A stretch of DNA of 64,000 nt from Marthasterias glacialis (lineage: Eukaryota > Echinodermata > Asteroidea > Forcipulatida > Asteriidae). Made by a program: the position numbers and the translations under genes. Location: the NCBI GenBank assembly GCA_911728455.2, contig OU452223.1, positions 5,602,174-5,666,173 of the forward strand. The letters are read 5' to 3'. Below are positions 45,861-58,749 of the stretch, piece after piece. Within the stretch, counting starts at the first letter, position 1; the number at the start of each line of letters is the position of its first letter. The notes under the pieces were generated by a model. That model was given only the letters and a program-made list of their open reading frames with translations, had not been told where the DNA came from and searched no databases.

Positions 45861-46952
45861 ATCTGTGGGCATTTTTGTTTTTCTTCTTACCAATGTTGAG
45901 CTGGGGCTTTAAGCAAAGGAAACGTTCCAGGGTAACTTTGATAACCATCTATTATCTTTAGGGGAGAAACTATGAGACTGTTTAAGGTTATATCTTTATA
46001 ATAACCAACCGCGTAATCAAACTGTCGGTTGACACTCATCCAAAAGGCGCGAATCTGACAGCGATGCAAACCATGAAGTGTATTAGATAGTGTCACAGTA
46101 AACTATTTTGAAGTCCCTCGCTGTCAAGTGTGTGCTATTCCAGAGAATTATTCTGATAATAAAGGCCCAATTTGTATAAGAGGTACCCGGTAGCGCAATT
46201 CTGGAGAACCAGGGCCAAGATGTAATGGGAATTAATCACTTGATCGCGGGATCTTCAATCTGCTAATGTCAATATTAGGTGACTGAATGAAGCTGTATAG
46301 GGTAGGAAAACCTTGCTGTTAAATTTCTGTACAATGACCGGAAACTGTGTCAGATTCTCCGAAGTAATCTGACTTGTCTTAGTTAATCACGTTGCATTAC
46401 GCTTTCAAAACTATACATCGTTAAAACTGAAACTGGTCCCCATACACAATGATGAGCAGCCATCATTATTACGCTGACCAGTCATTCATATTAATATTCA
46501 TCCACGGTGTTACGCATTGCGTGTGGTTCACTTAAATAGAACATTTTCTGCAACAGGCTAATGCAAATTATTCGTCCCCCCACAATCTAAAATAAATTAA
46601 TGGCTTCGGAACGTCTCCCCGGTCTGCAGTCACCAGTGCTGGATTGGAGAAAATAATCAGTTGTATACAAGCAGGGTAAGCGATATTGATGATGCGTTCA
46701 ATATGAGACGGGTACGACAGTGAAGATGATTGCAATTTCCAGGCAAGGGCCATCAATCAGGTCATTGCTTAATACACAGCGATGATTTGCGCCTCGGTCG
46801 CTTTGGAGCAACCGCTGACCAAAATAACCCACGGGTGTACGCAGGTTGAAATGAGAAGGGAGGACAAACTTTGCTTGTCGTATACACTTACAGTGGATAA
46901 TTACCCCCCCCCCCCCCCCAGCGTAAAGGGGAAGCCAAATGCAAGTTGACCT

Positions 46953-47280
46953 GAGAGAACTTTCTTTTGCAACGTCACAGCCGCGAGTTTGCCAACCTTG
47001 GTTGGCAAAAGTACGGGCGGCCATCACTGCAAAAAATTACAGTTTATTACTTGACCTACAATTCTATTAAATCAATATAATATCCATATTTACTATCGAA
47101 ACCAAAAAGTAATTTATCATCAAAAACAAACAGTAAACTTAAACTTCAGAAAGAAAGTTTTATTTTTGTTAATAAAAAGGGCACATTTTTGCCAAACTAG
47201 TTTATACATTTTGCGATACTCAAGGCCCTCCCTGCAAAATGGTGGTCAATGTTTGTAAACGAAAGAAAGGTTTATAGACC
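46953..47280. mobile_element. MITE family F, reverse-oriented copy
   Basis: It starts 'gaactttcttttgcaacgtc' and ends 'gaaagaaaggtttatagacc'. It is the reversed counterpart of 11782-12091, sharing 'ccaaccttggttggcaaaa' with the fragment at 3821. A run of about 17 C lies just outside it, at about 46904-46920. Confidence 0.7.
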
Positions 47281-47411
47281 GTCCTTCATCATGCACACAT
47301 TGAGCCTCATAATATTGTGATAGTTCTTCGGGGATTAAGAGGAATATTTTTTAATTTGTTCTTTACCCTACACCGTTCTGTGATAAGTAGTATACCTATA
47401 CCCAGTGCTTC

Positions 47412-47775
47412 TTTCTTTTTGCAAAACTCGGGAAGCACTGACTGCTGTTTTTCTTTCCGCAGGAGTCGGGAAGCACTTTCTGCTGTGTTTAAACCCAACT
47501 AGCCCTTTAAACGCATAAGCACATTTACTCACACCAAGTGTTTAATTTTAAAACGCATGAATTTCAGATTATTCAATGTATAAACGCGTTTACAGTAAGA
47601 CTGTTCAAGTTATAAACACGTTATAGGCGTTCCGAGGTTTTTCAGTGGTGCTTCTCTTTTCGCAGGACTCGGGAAGCACTGACCGTACTCCTCTCTTTCC
47701 GCAGGTCTCGGAAGCACTGTATGAACTTTTTTCTTTTTGCGGTATTCGGGAAGCACAGTAAATGCTACCCGAGTC
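47412..47775. repeat. Cluster of five short SINE family G tail units
   Basis: The word 'cgcaggactcgggaagcact' or a close variant occurs five times, starting near 47420, 47459, 47661, 47700 and 47739. Each is followed by about 18 nt of T/C-rich spacer. Within each group the period is 39-40 bp. The word is the same as in the family G SINE body. Confidence 0.8.
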
Positions 47776-48592
47776 CCACATCAGTGTTGGGTATACAAGA
47801 AGAAAAATCATGATAGTTATTATTCACACTGCGTAAAAGGGTATCAGACTATTTTCCCACCCAACCTCGGTTTGAATTGGATGATAGGAAATTAAACATT
47901 CTTCACTTTCCTTCTCGTCACAGGTATCTTCAGGCAATACTGGATACAGTACCGGACACTCATTGGAGGAGTCCTTGGTTTCATGACTAGAAAGACAACA
48001 ATAATGGTGAGTTTAAAATGAAATTTACTGTAGCAACTATTTTGTATCCTCTCAATATAATGAAACCGAGGACGCAGTGCCAAATGATGAGAAACTATAT
48101 TATCCACGACTGCTATTATTGCATAGTAGTGTATGATATTTGGCCAATTTACCCTTTTTGAGATATGACAGACAGTGTAGAAGTGCATTGTTGGGTTTGG
48201 GAGCATACATACAAATTTACCCCAACCAATTAATGTCATAGTATTGTGTCCTCCATATCTTAAAATGGCTTATGAAAATTAGTTGCCTGTTTTAGTTTCT
48301 CGTCAGCGCCCATCACATTGTAATGGGGGATGATTTTAAGAATGTCTTGCTATCTGATAGTAAAATAATGTCCATATAATGCCAACATACGCAACCTGTT
48401 AGTTCCAGATCAATGTCTGTTCAGCAATTTGTTTGACAAGCAAACCCATCCAATCCTGGGCTGATGATCTGTTCCAGATTGATTCTATTGCACGCTTCCC
48501 CAAAAATTGATAGCATATTCGATGGAGAAGAAACTTGGAACCATGTGTGTGTGTTCAGTTATAACATTAGTAGGCCCCCATATTATGCAAAC

Positions 48593-48724
48593 GGGAAAAA
48601 TGCAAAATTGAACAGGTGGTAACTCGAGGTGAGCCTCAATTTTTTAAAAAGGTTTTCCGGGGTCATCCGGGGTTCAACCTCGTGTTACATTGAGTTACCG
48701 CCTGTTTAATTCTGCATTTCTCCC
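48593..48724. mobile_element. Foldback MITE, 132 bp
   Basis: The arms 'atgcaaaattgaacaggtgg' and 'ccgcctgtttaattctgcat' are inverted with three mismatches, and 'taactc/gagtta' continue inward. Confidence 0.75.
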
Positions 48725-49269
48725 TCCACTATAAACTGTCATTTAAAAACCATTTAAAAAAACAGACCCGGGCAAGATTTGTAACTGTAAAGGCCTATTA
48801 GCATTAGGTTGAAGTTGCAATGCGCAATTTTTCGCAGAAAAACATAAACTTTCGCATATGCCAGAACACGGACAATGCACAATGCTCAATGTGCAAATTG
48901 TTTATACACAGCTGAATGACGCGCGTGAGATAATGACAGTTTTTAACTTCTATTCCGCATAACCATTGGCGATGGATTTGTTCGTGCAATTCTATGGAGG
49001 CCATGTATCGGCAGTTTGTTGTATTGTTCATGAAATCTCCTGCAAACAATTAGTATGAAAATAACTTTCAATAAACTCCGTATTTTGATTTTTGGGTCTT
49101 TCAAGGATACAAACGTTTGACTAGGCGTACCATGAAAGCCAAATCCACAGTTACATAATCACTGAAATGTAAGGATTATACGTGTGCGAAAGGAGAGTCG
49201 TTTTTTTGAAATTAATTTTCTCGAAAACGTGACCTAGTCTTATAAAAATTGTAATAAGTTGGTTGCATT

Positions 49270-49336
49270 GATTGTGCAAGTCTCATTTGATTGTGTCCCA
49301 TCGCACGTTAAAGCGCGAGACTTCGCACGGTCTATA
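49270..49336. mobile_element. Miniature family E element
   Basis: 'attgtgcaagtctc' and 'gcgagacttcgcacggtcta' are the inverted ends of the family at 51944-52089. The core 'cgcacgttaaagcg' is also shared. Confidence 0.5.
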
Positions 49337-51197
49337 CTTTGGTGATTGTTTCAAACCAGATGTTTGCAGTGAATGCACCCTTCCAATCACCAATGACGTG
49401 TCACACTTTTGACATTTCAATTTGTTGCCCAAAGGGTGGTGCCACTCGACCAGTTTTAACATTTTGTTCAAAAAACCTATGTTTGGGCCTAGTTTGTGTC
49501 AATCATAATTAGTAACAACATCTTGGAAATGAAAACGTCACACTTATAATGAAACTATTCTTACCAACGCCATTAGCAAAATTCAGCAATCTTATTTGTG
49601 TAACTGTTCCCGTTCATATTGTGTGTCTTCACCGCACGGCCTAACTTCTCCAAGTACTTTCCGACCTGCCAATTACAGTAATTTGATAACATTTCTAATA
49701 CAATTAAGAAGAATGGTGTACGTCACAAGAGTGTTCCAAGTAAAATGACGCACGTAATACGTTAATTTTCTTTTGTGATTGTTAGGAATTTGATTTTGTT
49801 TTCCAATTCATTTGTGTTCCTCTTTGGACGGGTATATAAATAGGCTGTAATGGTCGACACACATGCTCAACCAGTGCTACATAATGATTAAGATGGTTGA
49901 TGTTTAGATGTGACACAATACTGACTTGTGCGGCAACCCAGTTCAAACATTTTTTGAAAGGCCTAGGTCCCTATTTGCCAAAGACATTCATATAATATAT
50001 TCTTGATTTATTTACATTACGTTTTTAATCTTTGTATGTTATACACAGCGTTTGTAATTTTATTTTTTATTGTGTAGTTTTTTAAACAAAAGCCAACAGC
50101 AACACACAGCCTTTCTGTACTGCGTATTGTGAAATAAATAAATAAATAAACAACACAGGAATAACTTAGAGAAATGAAATTCCTGTGTGACTCTTCGGTA
50201 CACATTTGAGGGTGCTGTGACAGTTTTATCGGCTGCAGTCAATTGGGTGCTGTTGCTAATACAATTGTACTATTTTGAGACACACAAAAAAAACACCGAG
50301 TAAATCGTAACGGGTATGACACAATAATGGATCAAATAAGTTTTTGTTATTCAAAGAATTGTGTAAATGTTTGAAAAGGAACACAGTGCACAATTCACAT
50401 TTTACATGGCCCCTTGGGAAAGCAATTGAAGTTAGGTGGGCAGCTTAGTATAAAAAACATCAACTGGATTGTAATCCAAAACGTCCAAACACGATGTTTG
50501 CCTTGCCAAGATTTATTGGGAAATACACGGCGGCGGATACACTTTCCTTATTCGGAAACCAACGGTTTGTAAACATAGTTCAACAAGCTTGGCGTTCGCG
50601 GTGGATTCCAGGGCAGATTCATTGCTAACGAAGGAGTTTAGTAGTCAAAGGTCAGAAGGTCAGAGGTTGTAAGTCAATGATTCCTGGGCAGTGCCCAAAG
50701 CTTGATTTGATGGCCTACACTTCATTTAACGAAGGGCCAATGCCCTTACTCTTAGTAAAGAGAGGATCATAATTATTGTTGTTTAAATGAACAAATAAAC
50801 AAAAATAAACACATAAATCACACGGCGAAGCTTGACAGTCGTTAAATTGTCAACGAGAACCGTTTTGGGGAATTCCGTACAAAAATCTATTAAAATTGAT
50901 CTTTCCCCTGTTTAATAAAAACAGAATGTTCCTTCTAAAATGACAGTGATCGATATTCCATTGTGTATTGTACTTTGGCACTGTAAAGCTGAATACAATT
51001 ACTGATTTGACTTTGATCTTATATGTATTCGACCCATTTTGTGGGACATTAATTGTGCGTACAAGCTCTTTCTTCTCAATTGATTTGATAGTGTCTCTTT
51101 CCTGTAAAGAGCTCAAATGCCGTAGTGTTGGGACGCCCGCACCAGCTCCCCAATAATAGCCACCCTTCGGTTTGGGCTTGTCGAGTGACGAAGTATC
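49337..51197. other. Intergenic, no gene seen
   Basis: No recognisable gene. 'aaataaataaataaa' short arrays occur near 50140. The minus frame at 50850-51203 (117 codons) is unrecognised. Confidence 0.35.
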
Positions 51198-51500
51198 ATG
51201 CACGGGCGTTCAGTGCACTGTGCTCAAGCCCATGTGTTGCCCATGTGGGTTCGGGTCCCTGTCACGACGCTTGTGTTCTTAAGCGAAGACACGTAATTGC
51301 TCCGTCCATCGGATGAGACGCAAAGCCGAAGGTGGTCCCGTTGTTTTTGTATAATGCTTGCTCATAATTTATGACACTTGCTGTTAAGAGACGAGGCTCC
51401 CCCTGCGTTTCAAGCATGGGTAGCTGCAGATTGCGTCCCAACACCTTCTAAACCCTGACAAGGTGCTATAAAATTGGATCTCGTTATTTAAGATTAACAT
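51198..51500 (+). mobile_element. tRNA-derived SINE, family A, old copy
   Basis: 'cagtgcactgtgctcaagcc', a B-box-like 'gtgggttcgggtccc', 'cacgacgcttgtgttctt', 'ctgttaagagacgaggc' and 'ggtgctataaaattggatct' follow the order of 10236-10562, with heavy divergence. Confidence 0.75.
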
Positions 51501-51943
51501 TAACAAGCACTTCGAGACGCCCGTAGTTAAAGTGCCATATATACAAACGTGTTTATATGGTATAGTAGTAGTATAGCGGTAAAGCTAAACGAAAAAATTA
51601 ACATACGTAAAATGTAATCCCATGCGGTTGTTGTTTTTTGTTTGTTATTTATATTATTATATTATTTGGTGTACATAGACATTTATAACAATTACTTTTA
51701 ACGATTATCTTGGATCTGTCTTTAAATACCGGTATTGAATTTGAAAAAAAATAGATAAATGCTTTTCGAATCGGCAAATGTTTTTGAGCGAAAACAACAA
51801 TTTCGTGGAATGCCACCACATTTACTACACGAGAATATGCCTATACGAGAATATGCCTACGGTGATGTTACGTTTTCTAGTCGTCGTATACGCTTATTTC
51901 TTTTGCCCTGAAAAGTTAAAGGAAACTTCTCAAATTCCACCAT

Positions 51944-52089
51944 AATAGACTGTGCAAGTCTCGCGCGTATTCGAACATTTTAGGACCATTTTGGTCCCAC
52001 ACACATTGCTGTAACACGTGAAGGAAACAAGATCACGCGCTTTAACGGACCCTAATGTTCGAATACGCGCGAGACTTACACAGTCTATT
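51944..52089. mobile_element. Foldback MITE family E, 146 bp, best copy
   Basis: The ends form a 35-36 bp inverted repeat with a single mismatch: left 'aatagactgtgcaagtctcg' and 'cgcgtattcgaacatt'; right 'aatgttcgaatacgcgcgag' and 'acttacacagtctatt'. Other copies lie at 58750-58894, 61348-61487 and 49270-49336. A 'gtctcgcgcgtttttgaac' half-element lies near 11703. Confidence 0.88.
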
Positions 52090-52581
52090 GTTTTTTTAGA
52101 GGAAGGTGGCTACATAGTTCCAACGATGATTGAAACCAGTGTCTAAGCTACTGAATACAGTAACGTTAGGATAATAGAGCAAGACTTTTCTCACACTGAA
52201 AACAGAACTGAATTGATGTTCAAAAACAAATTGGAATGTAGAGCCAAAAAAAAATTGAAAAAAATACGCCTCCCTGGAAAGTTTCTTTAAAACAAATACC
52301 AAAATGAAGATGATGTACCCTTTTACAAAATCTTTCGAGTAAAGAATAAGATTTGACAGCACTAACAATTATAATGATGATAAAAATAACTGCCATTTTA
52401 CAGTGCTTTTAAACTTTGTATCAAAGAGCCTTACCCTGTTCATTAGACCTTAAAGCATTCCCAAAACCATCTCAACTCCTTTGGAGTATGCAGCACCGTC
52501 AATCAACCAAATTGGCGCACAGGTTGCTACTCATTCCAATCAACAGTCTCTACCCTTGCAGGTATACCCATTTACTTCTGG

Positions 52582-52721
52582 GTGATGAGAAGCAATTATA
52601 GTTAAGTATCTTGCTCTTGCGCAAGAGCACAATAATCACGACCGGGATTCGAACTCACACTCTGATGACTCAGCCATCAGAACTTGAGTTCGATGGTCTA
52701 GACCGCTCGGCCGCAACACGC
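52582..52721 (-). mobile_element. tRNA-derived SINE, family A, 5' part
   Basis: Read on the minus strand it starts with 'cgtgttgcggccgagcggtc' (A-box region), has 'gagttcgaatcccggtcgtg' (B box), and breaks off after about 140 nt. The left neighbour is unrelated sequence. Confidence 0.8.
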
Positions 52722-53575
52722 TGTAAGTACCGGTATACCCCTTAATACCAGATCCGCTTGCACATGATCAGGTATGTGCTTTTATTGGAACGTTTCGAGG
52801 TGGAAAAATAAGATTCCGCTGATACCGAGAAAAGAAAGTAGGAATTAAATTTTAAAAGACGAAACAAAATGGAATACTGATGAAGCTTTGAGACGAATAA
52901 TTATTCAAAATCACCGTACTATACACCGTGCCTGAAATGACTCATTGACTGTCTTAATTTGTGCACAGCAAACACCATGAAGACACCCTGCAGAGTTTGT
53001 GCAAAATAATCGGCTAGGTGATGCTGTAGAGATGCAATCTGTAGAATTTATTAGGCATTGTCATCTTCGATAAAATATTAATGTATGAGGAATCTGAAAT
53101 GAATCTTAATAGTGAGTGTGTAATTTTCTTTCATGAATGAAAAACATGGTGTCTTATTTCTTGTTAATTAACTTTATAAGTCATTCTGCACTAACGCCAA
53201 AACGTACCCTGCTATTTAAAAATGACATTTCCTATGCGAAAAAAATCCACTGTGAAAGCTTAGAATGACTGTACGCAAACATCTATTAACTACATCATTT
53301 CCTCCGAAATGATACATCATTTCCTCCGAAACGACTTAAGTTAATTAACTTAACTTAATAAGACACCTTGTTTTTGCAAGACAATTACATTCTCACTATT
53401 AAGAGTGTCATTTTTTCCTAAAGCTGAAATTTGAATAAATGTGAAGATGGGGACTTGGGACAAAAGGGTTCGGGAGGGGGAGGGGTAGCACATCATAGTT
53501 TTTGGAAGATGTTTCATTGCCGTCCTCTAACAAGCAACATTTCGCTGAAATCATGTTAGGGTGAAAACAACGAAA

Positions 53576-53748
53576 AAGCTGACCCGGATATACTTTGTTA
53601 AAAGTCGGGATTTTGACTCGGATTCTGCGTCAGTTTGACACAGTTTGGGGTCGGTTTAACACAGATTTCGAGTCATACTGACCCAGAATGAGGTACCCTG
53701 CGACCCGCAATCCGGGTCAATTCTGATCCGGAAGTTTTTATAGAGTGT
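53576..53748. mobile_element. MITE family H copy
   Basis: 'ttgactcggattctgcgtca', 'gtttgacacagtttgggg', 'aatccgggtcaattctgat' and the right end 'agtttttatagagtgt' match the copies at 57570 and 63062. The left end is worn. Confidence 0.7.
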
Positions 53749-56082
53749 TTGAACTTTACAATGAGTGAGCTTTTAGATTGAAACTAATCTTTTATTTATT
53801 TATTTATTTTCGTCTTTATACTTCGCTAGAGACATCAGTGTCGAAGGTTATGCCCCTGAGAGGTGTCATTGTCCTTGATTGTGCTTCGCTTTGTGGTTCA
53901 AAGTTGATAAATTGTTGATTACCATCGCAACTGTCTCTGCAGTGCTTGATAACACACAGTTATTGAAGTACGTTTTAATAGAAGATCTAAGTAAACAAAG
54001 CAAAATGTCAAAGATAGATCAGATAGGCTCTTTATACAATAAAACATCCGATCGAGAAAGTTTTCAGAGAAGAAAAAAGGCTTGCACATCCGACGATGCA
54101 TATCCGGCGACGCATATCGATACGCCTCACTGATAAAATCTACTTAAGCCGCAGTATTTGGATTAAACAAGAGTCTTGTTATAAGTTATGCATATGAACG
54201 AGAGTGAATTATTTAGTTAAAGTCTAGTCTAAAGCTTACCAATCATCATAATCTTATTGTGCATTACTAAACTTTATAGAGATTGCTCATTATAAAAAGG
54301 GCCAGACGAGTTTACTTTCTACTCTCAAGGTTGTTTCAGAATTAGTGACTGTGGCTGTAGCGGCATCGGCTGGTGGGCTGGATCACCTGGATATAGCTAG
54401 CCGTTAACATTTTGTCCATTAATGAAAATAAATGCTCTATCAGTCCCTACAGCCAGTTCATACGATTTGAATGAGCATTGTGATACTTCTCAATTTGAAT
54501 GCATCTTTTACAATGTTCAGATAGTGAAATTGAATGTTTCTTTTCGGTTGTTGATTGACGATCTGCGTGGTCTCTTCATTTCAATCTAAATTGAATGATC
54601 CAGGCGTTAAATTGAATCTAAACGTTGTGAAATTTGCCAGGAAAACCTACATTAGTTTGAATGGGGCTGCATTACGCAAAGGGCTGGTATGACGTCCACA
54701 ACTGTTTCTTTATTGATGCGGCATAATAACATAAATTAAGTATATAGAAGGGTAAGACAAAGAAAAAACAAAAAACAATCAAGCTACTACTCGCCGCGGT
54801 GAGTTGTTTTAGGAAACTCGCCGTGGCGAAACGGTACATGTAAGTCACTGTAGCGAGTTACCGGTACATCTCCACACGGTGAGATAGCAACTCCCCTTGC
54901 GAGAGATAAACTCGTGTAAGATATCAAATATTTTTAAACCTTCCTTATCGATAGAAAGTTCGACAAAACATTGGGAATGGACAATCTTTGTTATTTTTGA
55001 AGCAATTTTGGGGGGACAAATTAACGGAGCTTGAGTGATCCGGGGCTATCTCATCAAATCGACCTCTTTAAATGCCTGGGCTTCTCATCTAGTGGAGTTT
55101 TTTCCTGCGCAAAGCACTCCAGACGATTCCAAACGGTTTTTACAAGGCTTTCTTCAAGTGGGGGATAAGTACCACTAGGTCATGCATCTACGGATCCTTC
55201 CAATACGCTCTAAATCGAATATTTTTTAATGGACTGCGTAGGTTTGTTATTTACACATTTTTATTGAAAGCTCCAGAAACCACTGAGCATTGTGAGTTTC
55301 CTAAACACACGAAAAACCTTTTCGATAACAGCTTCTAATTTCTGCACGCGCCAAATTGCCCGGTTTGTTAACCAACGTTGTGTCAACAGTGCAAAATGTT
55401 TGACTAGAATAACAAGAAAGCTTTCAACAGACAGAAGATGCCGTGTATACTATTGAGTTTGACTATCTCGGTCGGTTATTGAGCTCAACCAAAAAAAAAT
55501 CAAAAGAAATTTTTATACAGGTCACTGCAACACCAAAAGTAGGTCACGATTTATGTGTGTTGGAGTTTCCTTATTTTAAGATCATTGCTTCTTTAACTGC
55601 AATGTAAACCAATGATATCCTGAAATGACAGCGGTTTCACATCGTAAAAACCACATCTCACAATGCCGTTTTTTTTCAATTAACAGCTTGTTGTATGTGA
55701 TATTCATTCGAAGGGTTGAAAATCAACAGTATAGACCTACAATATATCAGGGGTCGTACTAAGATTCATCTTAAGATGAGTTGTCAGTATTACCATGTAG
55801 TAATTTGCACTGTGCGTCAAACATTGCTCAGCAATTAAGATTGATTTGCACTTCAGATCAACATCAGCTTTTTTGTGAAATCGAGCCTGGATCTTTGTCA
55901 CAGTTGTTTCGCATTTTCATTAAGCTATATTCATCTGCCTCAGATTTGTATATATTTTACCTGTGATTTTTGTTCTTTGTTGAACCGTGTTCTGTTTTTC
56001 TCGCCCTTTTGAGTTGCGGCACCTAACTGTAGCACAAGAAGCCGTAATGTAGCCCAGGCCTACATGCAGTACGGGCCTAAAT
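53749..56082. other. Intergenic, no gene seen
   Basis: Notable only for 54790-54910, where 'ctcgccgcggtgag' and related mirrored words repeat, and for 55749-55893, which has ends like a worn MITE ('ggggtcgtactaagattcat', 'tgtgaaatcgagcctgg'). Confidence 0.35.
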
Positions 56083-56276
56083 CAGCGGCGTAGCCAAGGG
56101 GGCCCACAAATTTCCAGTGCCCCCACCCCCAGGTGCCCCCATGAAAAAAGTAGATACATGTTTACATGTATTTCATAAAAAAAAACGTGGTACGTGCCCC
56201 CCCCCCCCCCCCCCACTGAAAAGCAATGCCCCTCCCCCCGTGCTCCCCTAGTGAAAAGTTCCTGGATATGCCGCTG
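56083..56276. mobile_element. hAT-like MITE (family C2), 194 bp, perfect 8-bp target duplication
   Basis: The termini are CAGCGGCGTAGCCAAGG and its imperfect inverse 'cctggatatgccgctg'. GCCTAAAT stands exactly on both sides (56075-56082 and 56277-56284). The interior is C-rich with a palindromic 'acatgtttacatgt'. Perfect flanks imply a fairly young insertion. Confidence 0.92.
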
Positions 56277-57569
56277 GCCTAAATGTCGCCCCGGCCTAAG
56301 TGTAGCCCCAACTCTGTTTAACTAGAATGTAGCCCGGATTACGGTTTCTAGATACGGGCAACGGTTGATACAGGAATTGGGGCTACAATTAGGTGTCCAG
56401 GATACGTTTAGCTCTCAGGCTCCAGTGGTGTACGGGATTTATTTGTTTTATTTTATTTTATTTATTTTATTTGCTTTGTTTCATAATAATGTCCGTTTCA
56501 TCTTGTTGTATACTTCTTATTTTTGTGCCATTGTAATCCTCTGTTTTATACTGTTTTGGTCGAATAAAATAATAATAATAATAAATAAAAAAAAATAATT
56601 GGGGTAACATTTAGGTACCGGCTGCGGTTGATACAGGGTTGGGGTTGTTTTTCTCTATATATACCTTATGAGACAACCCCATTCGATGATCTGTCCAGCG
56701 TTACGGCTAATTTACTACTTTCTTAGTTTCTGGCAACCTACATAACAGCCAACAATAGTCAACGCAGATAACGTTATGCATTGTTCATGATTCTTTGTGG
56801 TGGAATTACCTTGTGAAATATTCAGAATGGCGCCACTTGGAGTAATTATACGTTTTGCCTGTATATCAACCTCAATCACCAGACACAAGGGGATGGGTTG
56901 GGCTGCCGTACTTGCATTATTTAAAGGGTATAGGCTATTAAGACGAAACTACCGGTACATTGTACTTAGTTCAAAGTATCGTCCCATTGTGTGAGCTGGG
57001 GACAGCAATAACCCTAATGTAACTGTAAAAATGTCACTAATAAATTAATAACTAACTAATTTTTCAGCTCAAATATTTACAGTTTTTGTATAGTCCATCC
57101 TCTTAATATCAACGCAAACAAACAGGAAAACTGTCAGCTGTCTGAGAAACTTCGTTCAGCCTGTTCAGCTTTGTGAGTACTTCACCCTAATGCCTTGGTT
57201 GACAAATGCTGTAAGACTACATTGATAAAATACAATTTAAAAAAGAGAAGAGTTTTTTGATTGATATCATTTGGTAGACTCTCAGTAGAGAAAATGACTT
57301 CAGGAAGATATCGAAATATGTTTGATTAGTAAAAGCAGCGCGATTCCCTTTTGACTCCCAGTATATCCTGCATATTATGACTAATGTAATTTGATATCAT
57401 TATCCGTGCAATTGTTGTGTGTAAATAAGCTTTTTAAATCGCGAGGGCATTTGTGACTCCATTTCGGTAACAGTGATACAACGGTCAGAAGATTTAGTTT
57501 AAATGTTCGTGCCAACGTTATTTGGTTTACCCATTCGTCTGGTTTGAAATCTCAAAAACGACTTAAACA
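56277..57569. other. Intergenic, no gene seen
   Basis: T- and A-rich simple sequence at 56440-56600, including 'tttattttatttta' and 'aataataataataaataaa'. 'gtagccc' words recur at 56040-56340 on both sides of the MITE, suggesting an older host repeat. Confidence 0.35.
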
Positions 57570-57812
57570 GGAGAGTTGGTACACCCCGGTGTACCCCGGT
57601 GTACTCCCCGGTCATAATTGACCCAATTCTGGGTCTGGTTGACCTGGTACCTTGTTAAAAAATAGTACCGTATTTTAACTCAGATCCTGCGTCAGTTTGA
57701 CCCATTTCTAGGTCCTCTTGACACATACCGGGTCACCCTGACCCAAAAATGGGTCAGCCCAAACGGGATCCAGAATCCGAGTCAATTCTGACCGGGGGCT
57801 TTTAGAGTGTAA
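57570..57812. mobile_element. MITE family H copy
   Basis: 'tcagatcctgcgtcagtttg', 'acccatttctaggtc', 'gacccaaaaatgggtcagcc' and 'ccgagtcaattctgaccggg' then 'ggcttttagagtgt'. Many GGGTC/GACCC words alternate, so the element is internally palindromic. Confidence 0.75.
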
Positions 57813-58749
57813 ACCTTTCTTGAACTGCGTCATCACATCGATAAAAAAATAATAATAATATAAAAAAAACCTTCAAACTATCCTGTTGGTAAGTGATGGC
57901 GTTTTGGAGCCGGAAGTGCAATGTAAACGAATGGTATCCATACATGTACATGAACAGCATAGCTCATTAGATTATCATCGCGCCGTGTGCCCGAAAGAAG
58001 AACGTAACCAAAGTTTTACCGGGAAAAGGGGCGTGAGCATTCAAATGTGCAAAGTTGTGTTTCAAGAAAACTGAGCGCAAAAGTTTGATCGGTTTTCTGC
58101 CAGTCATAAGTTATTATAGGACGGTTTAATTCTGCATGGAAATGGGAAAACATGTCTTGGGGTTAATTCTAGCAACAAAAATGTAACAGTTTTGCCATAA
58201 TTTTTGTTTTATCAGGAGCAATTTCATTGCTCACGACCTTCTATTACCGTATCCTGGGACAAAAAGTACTTTTTGTGTTGTGTGCCTGGTAGAGAATTAC
58301 GGTCTTTTCCGGGCACACGACGTAAATATCCGTATGACTTAAAAGTCGATAGTTGATAATGAAATTATATTAGACTTGTTATTATTTTACCTACAATTTT
58401 TGTTAATATTGTCTTTAGAACAGCTTAGAGTGCAAAATTGATAACCCAAAAGACAACATTAATTGCATCTCAGTAAGAGCACATTTTGTATGCCAATAGG
58501 TTTTACAATTGTAAAACCTATAATGTCTCTTTACAGCGGTGTCAAGAGTGAAGGGATGAAATTACCTAATGAGCTACGGTATGGTCTTAACAAACGTTTT
58601 CCTTTTAATTTACTAACAAGTGTCAACGAACATATGTACCGCATTGTAGTATGTGGCGGTTGGGGAGGCTCGGTGAGTGATGACTACCATTAGTCAAGGT
58701 ATAAAATATGTCTGCAAATCATCATGTTATAATAATTCGTTTATGGGGT

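Noticed and set aside
47434-47760. CRISPR-like array of about 20-bp repeats with about 18-bp spacers
   Set aside because: The genome is animal, the spacers are low-complexity T/C tracts, and the repeat word belongs to a SINE tail.
47892-48239. Minus-strand open frame of 115 codons
   Set aside because: Unrecognised; the opposite strand carries the splice-like signals in this stretch.
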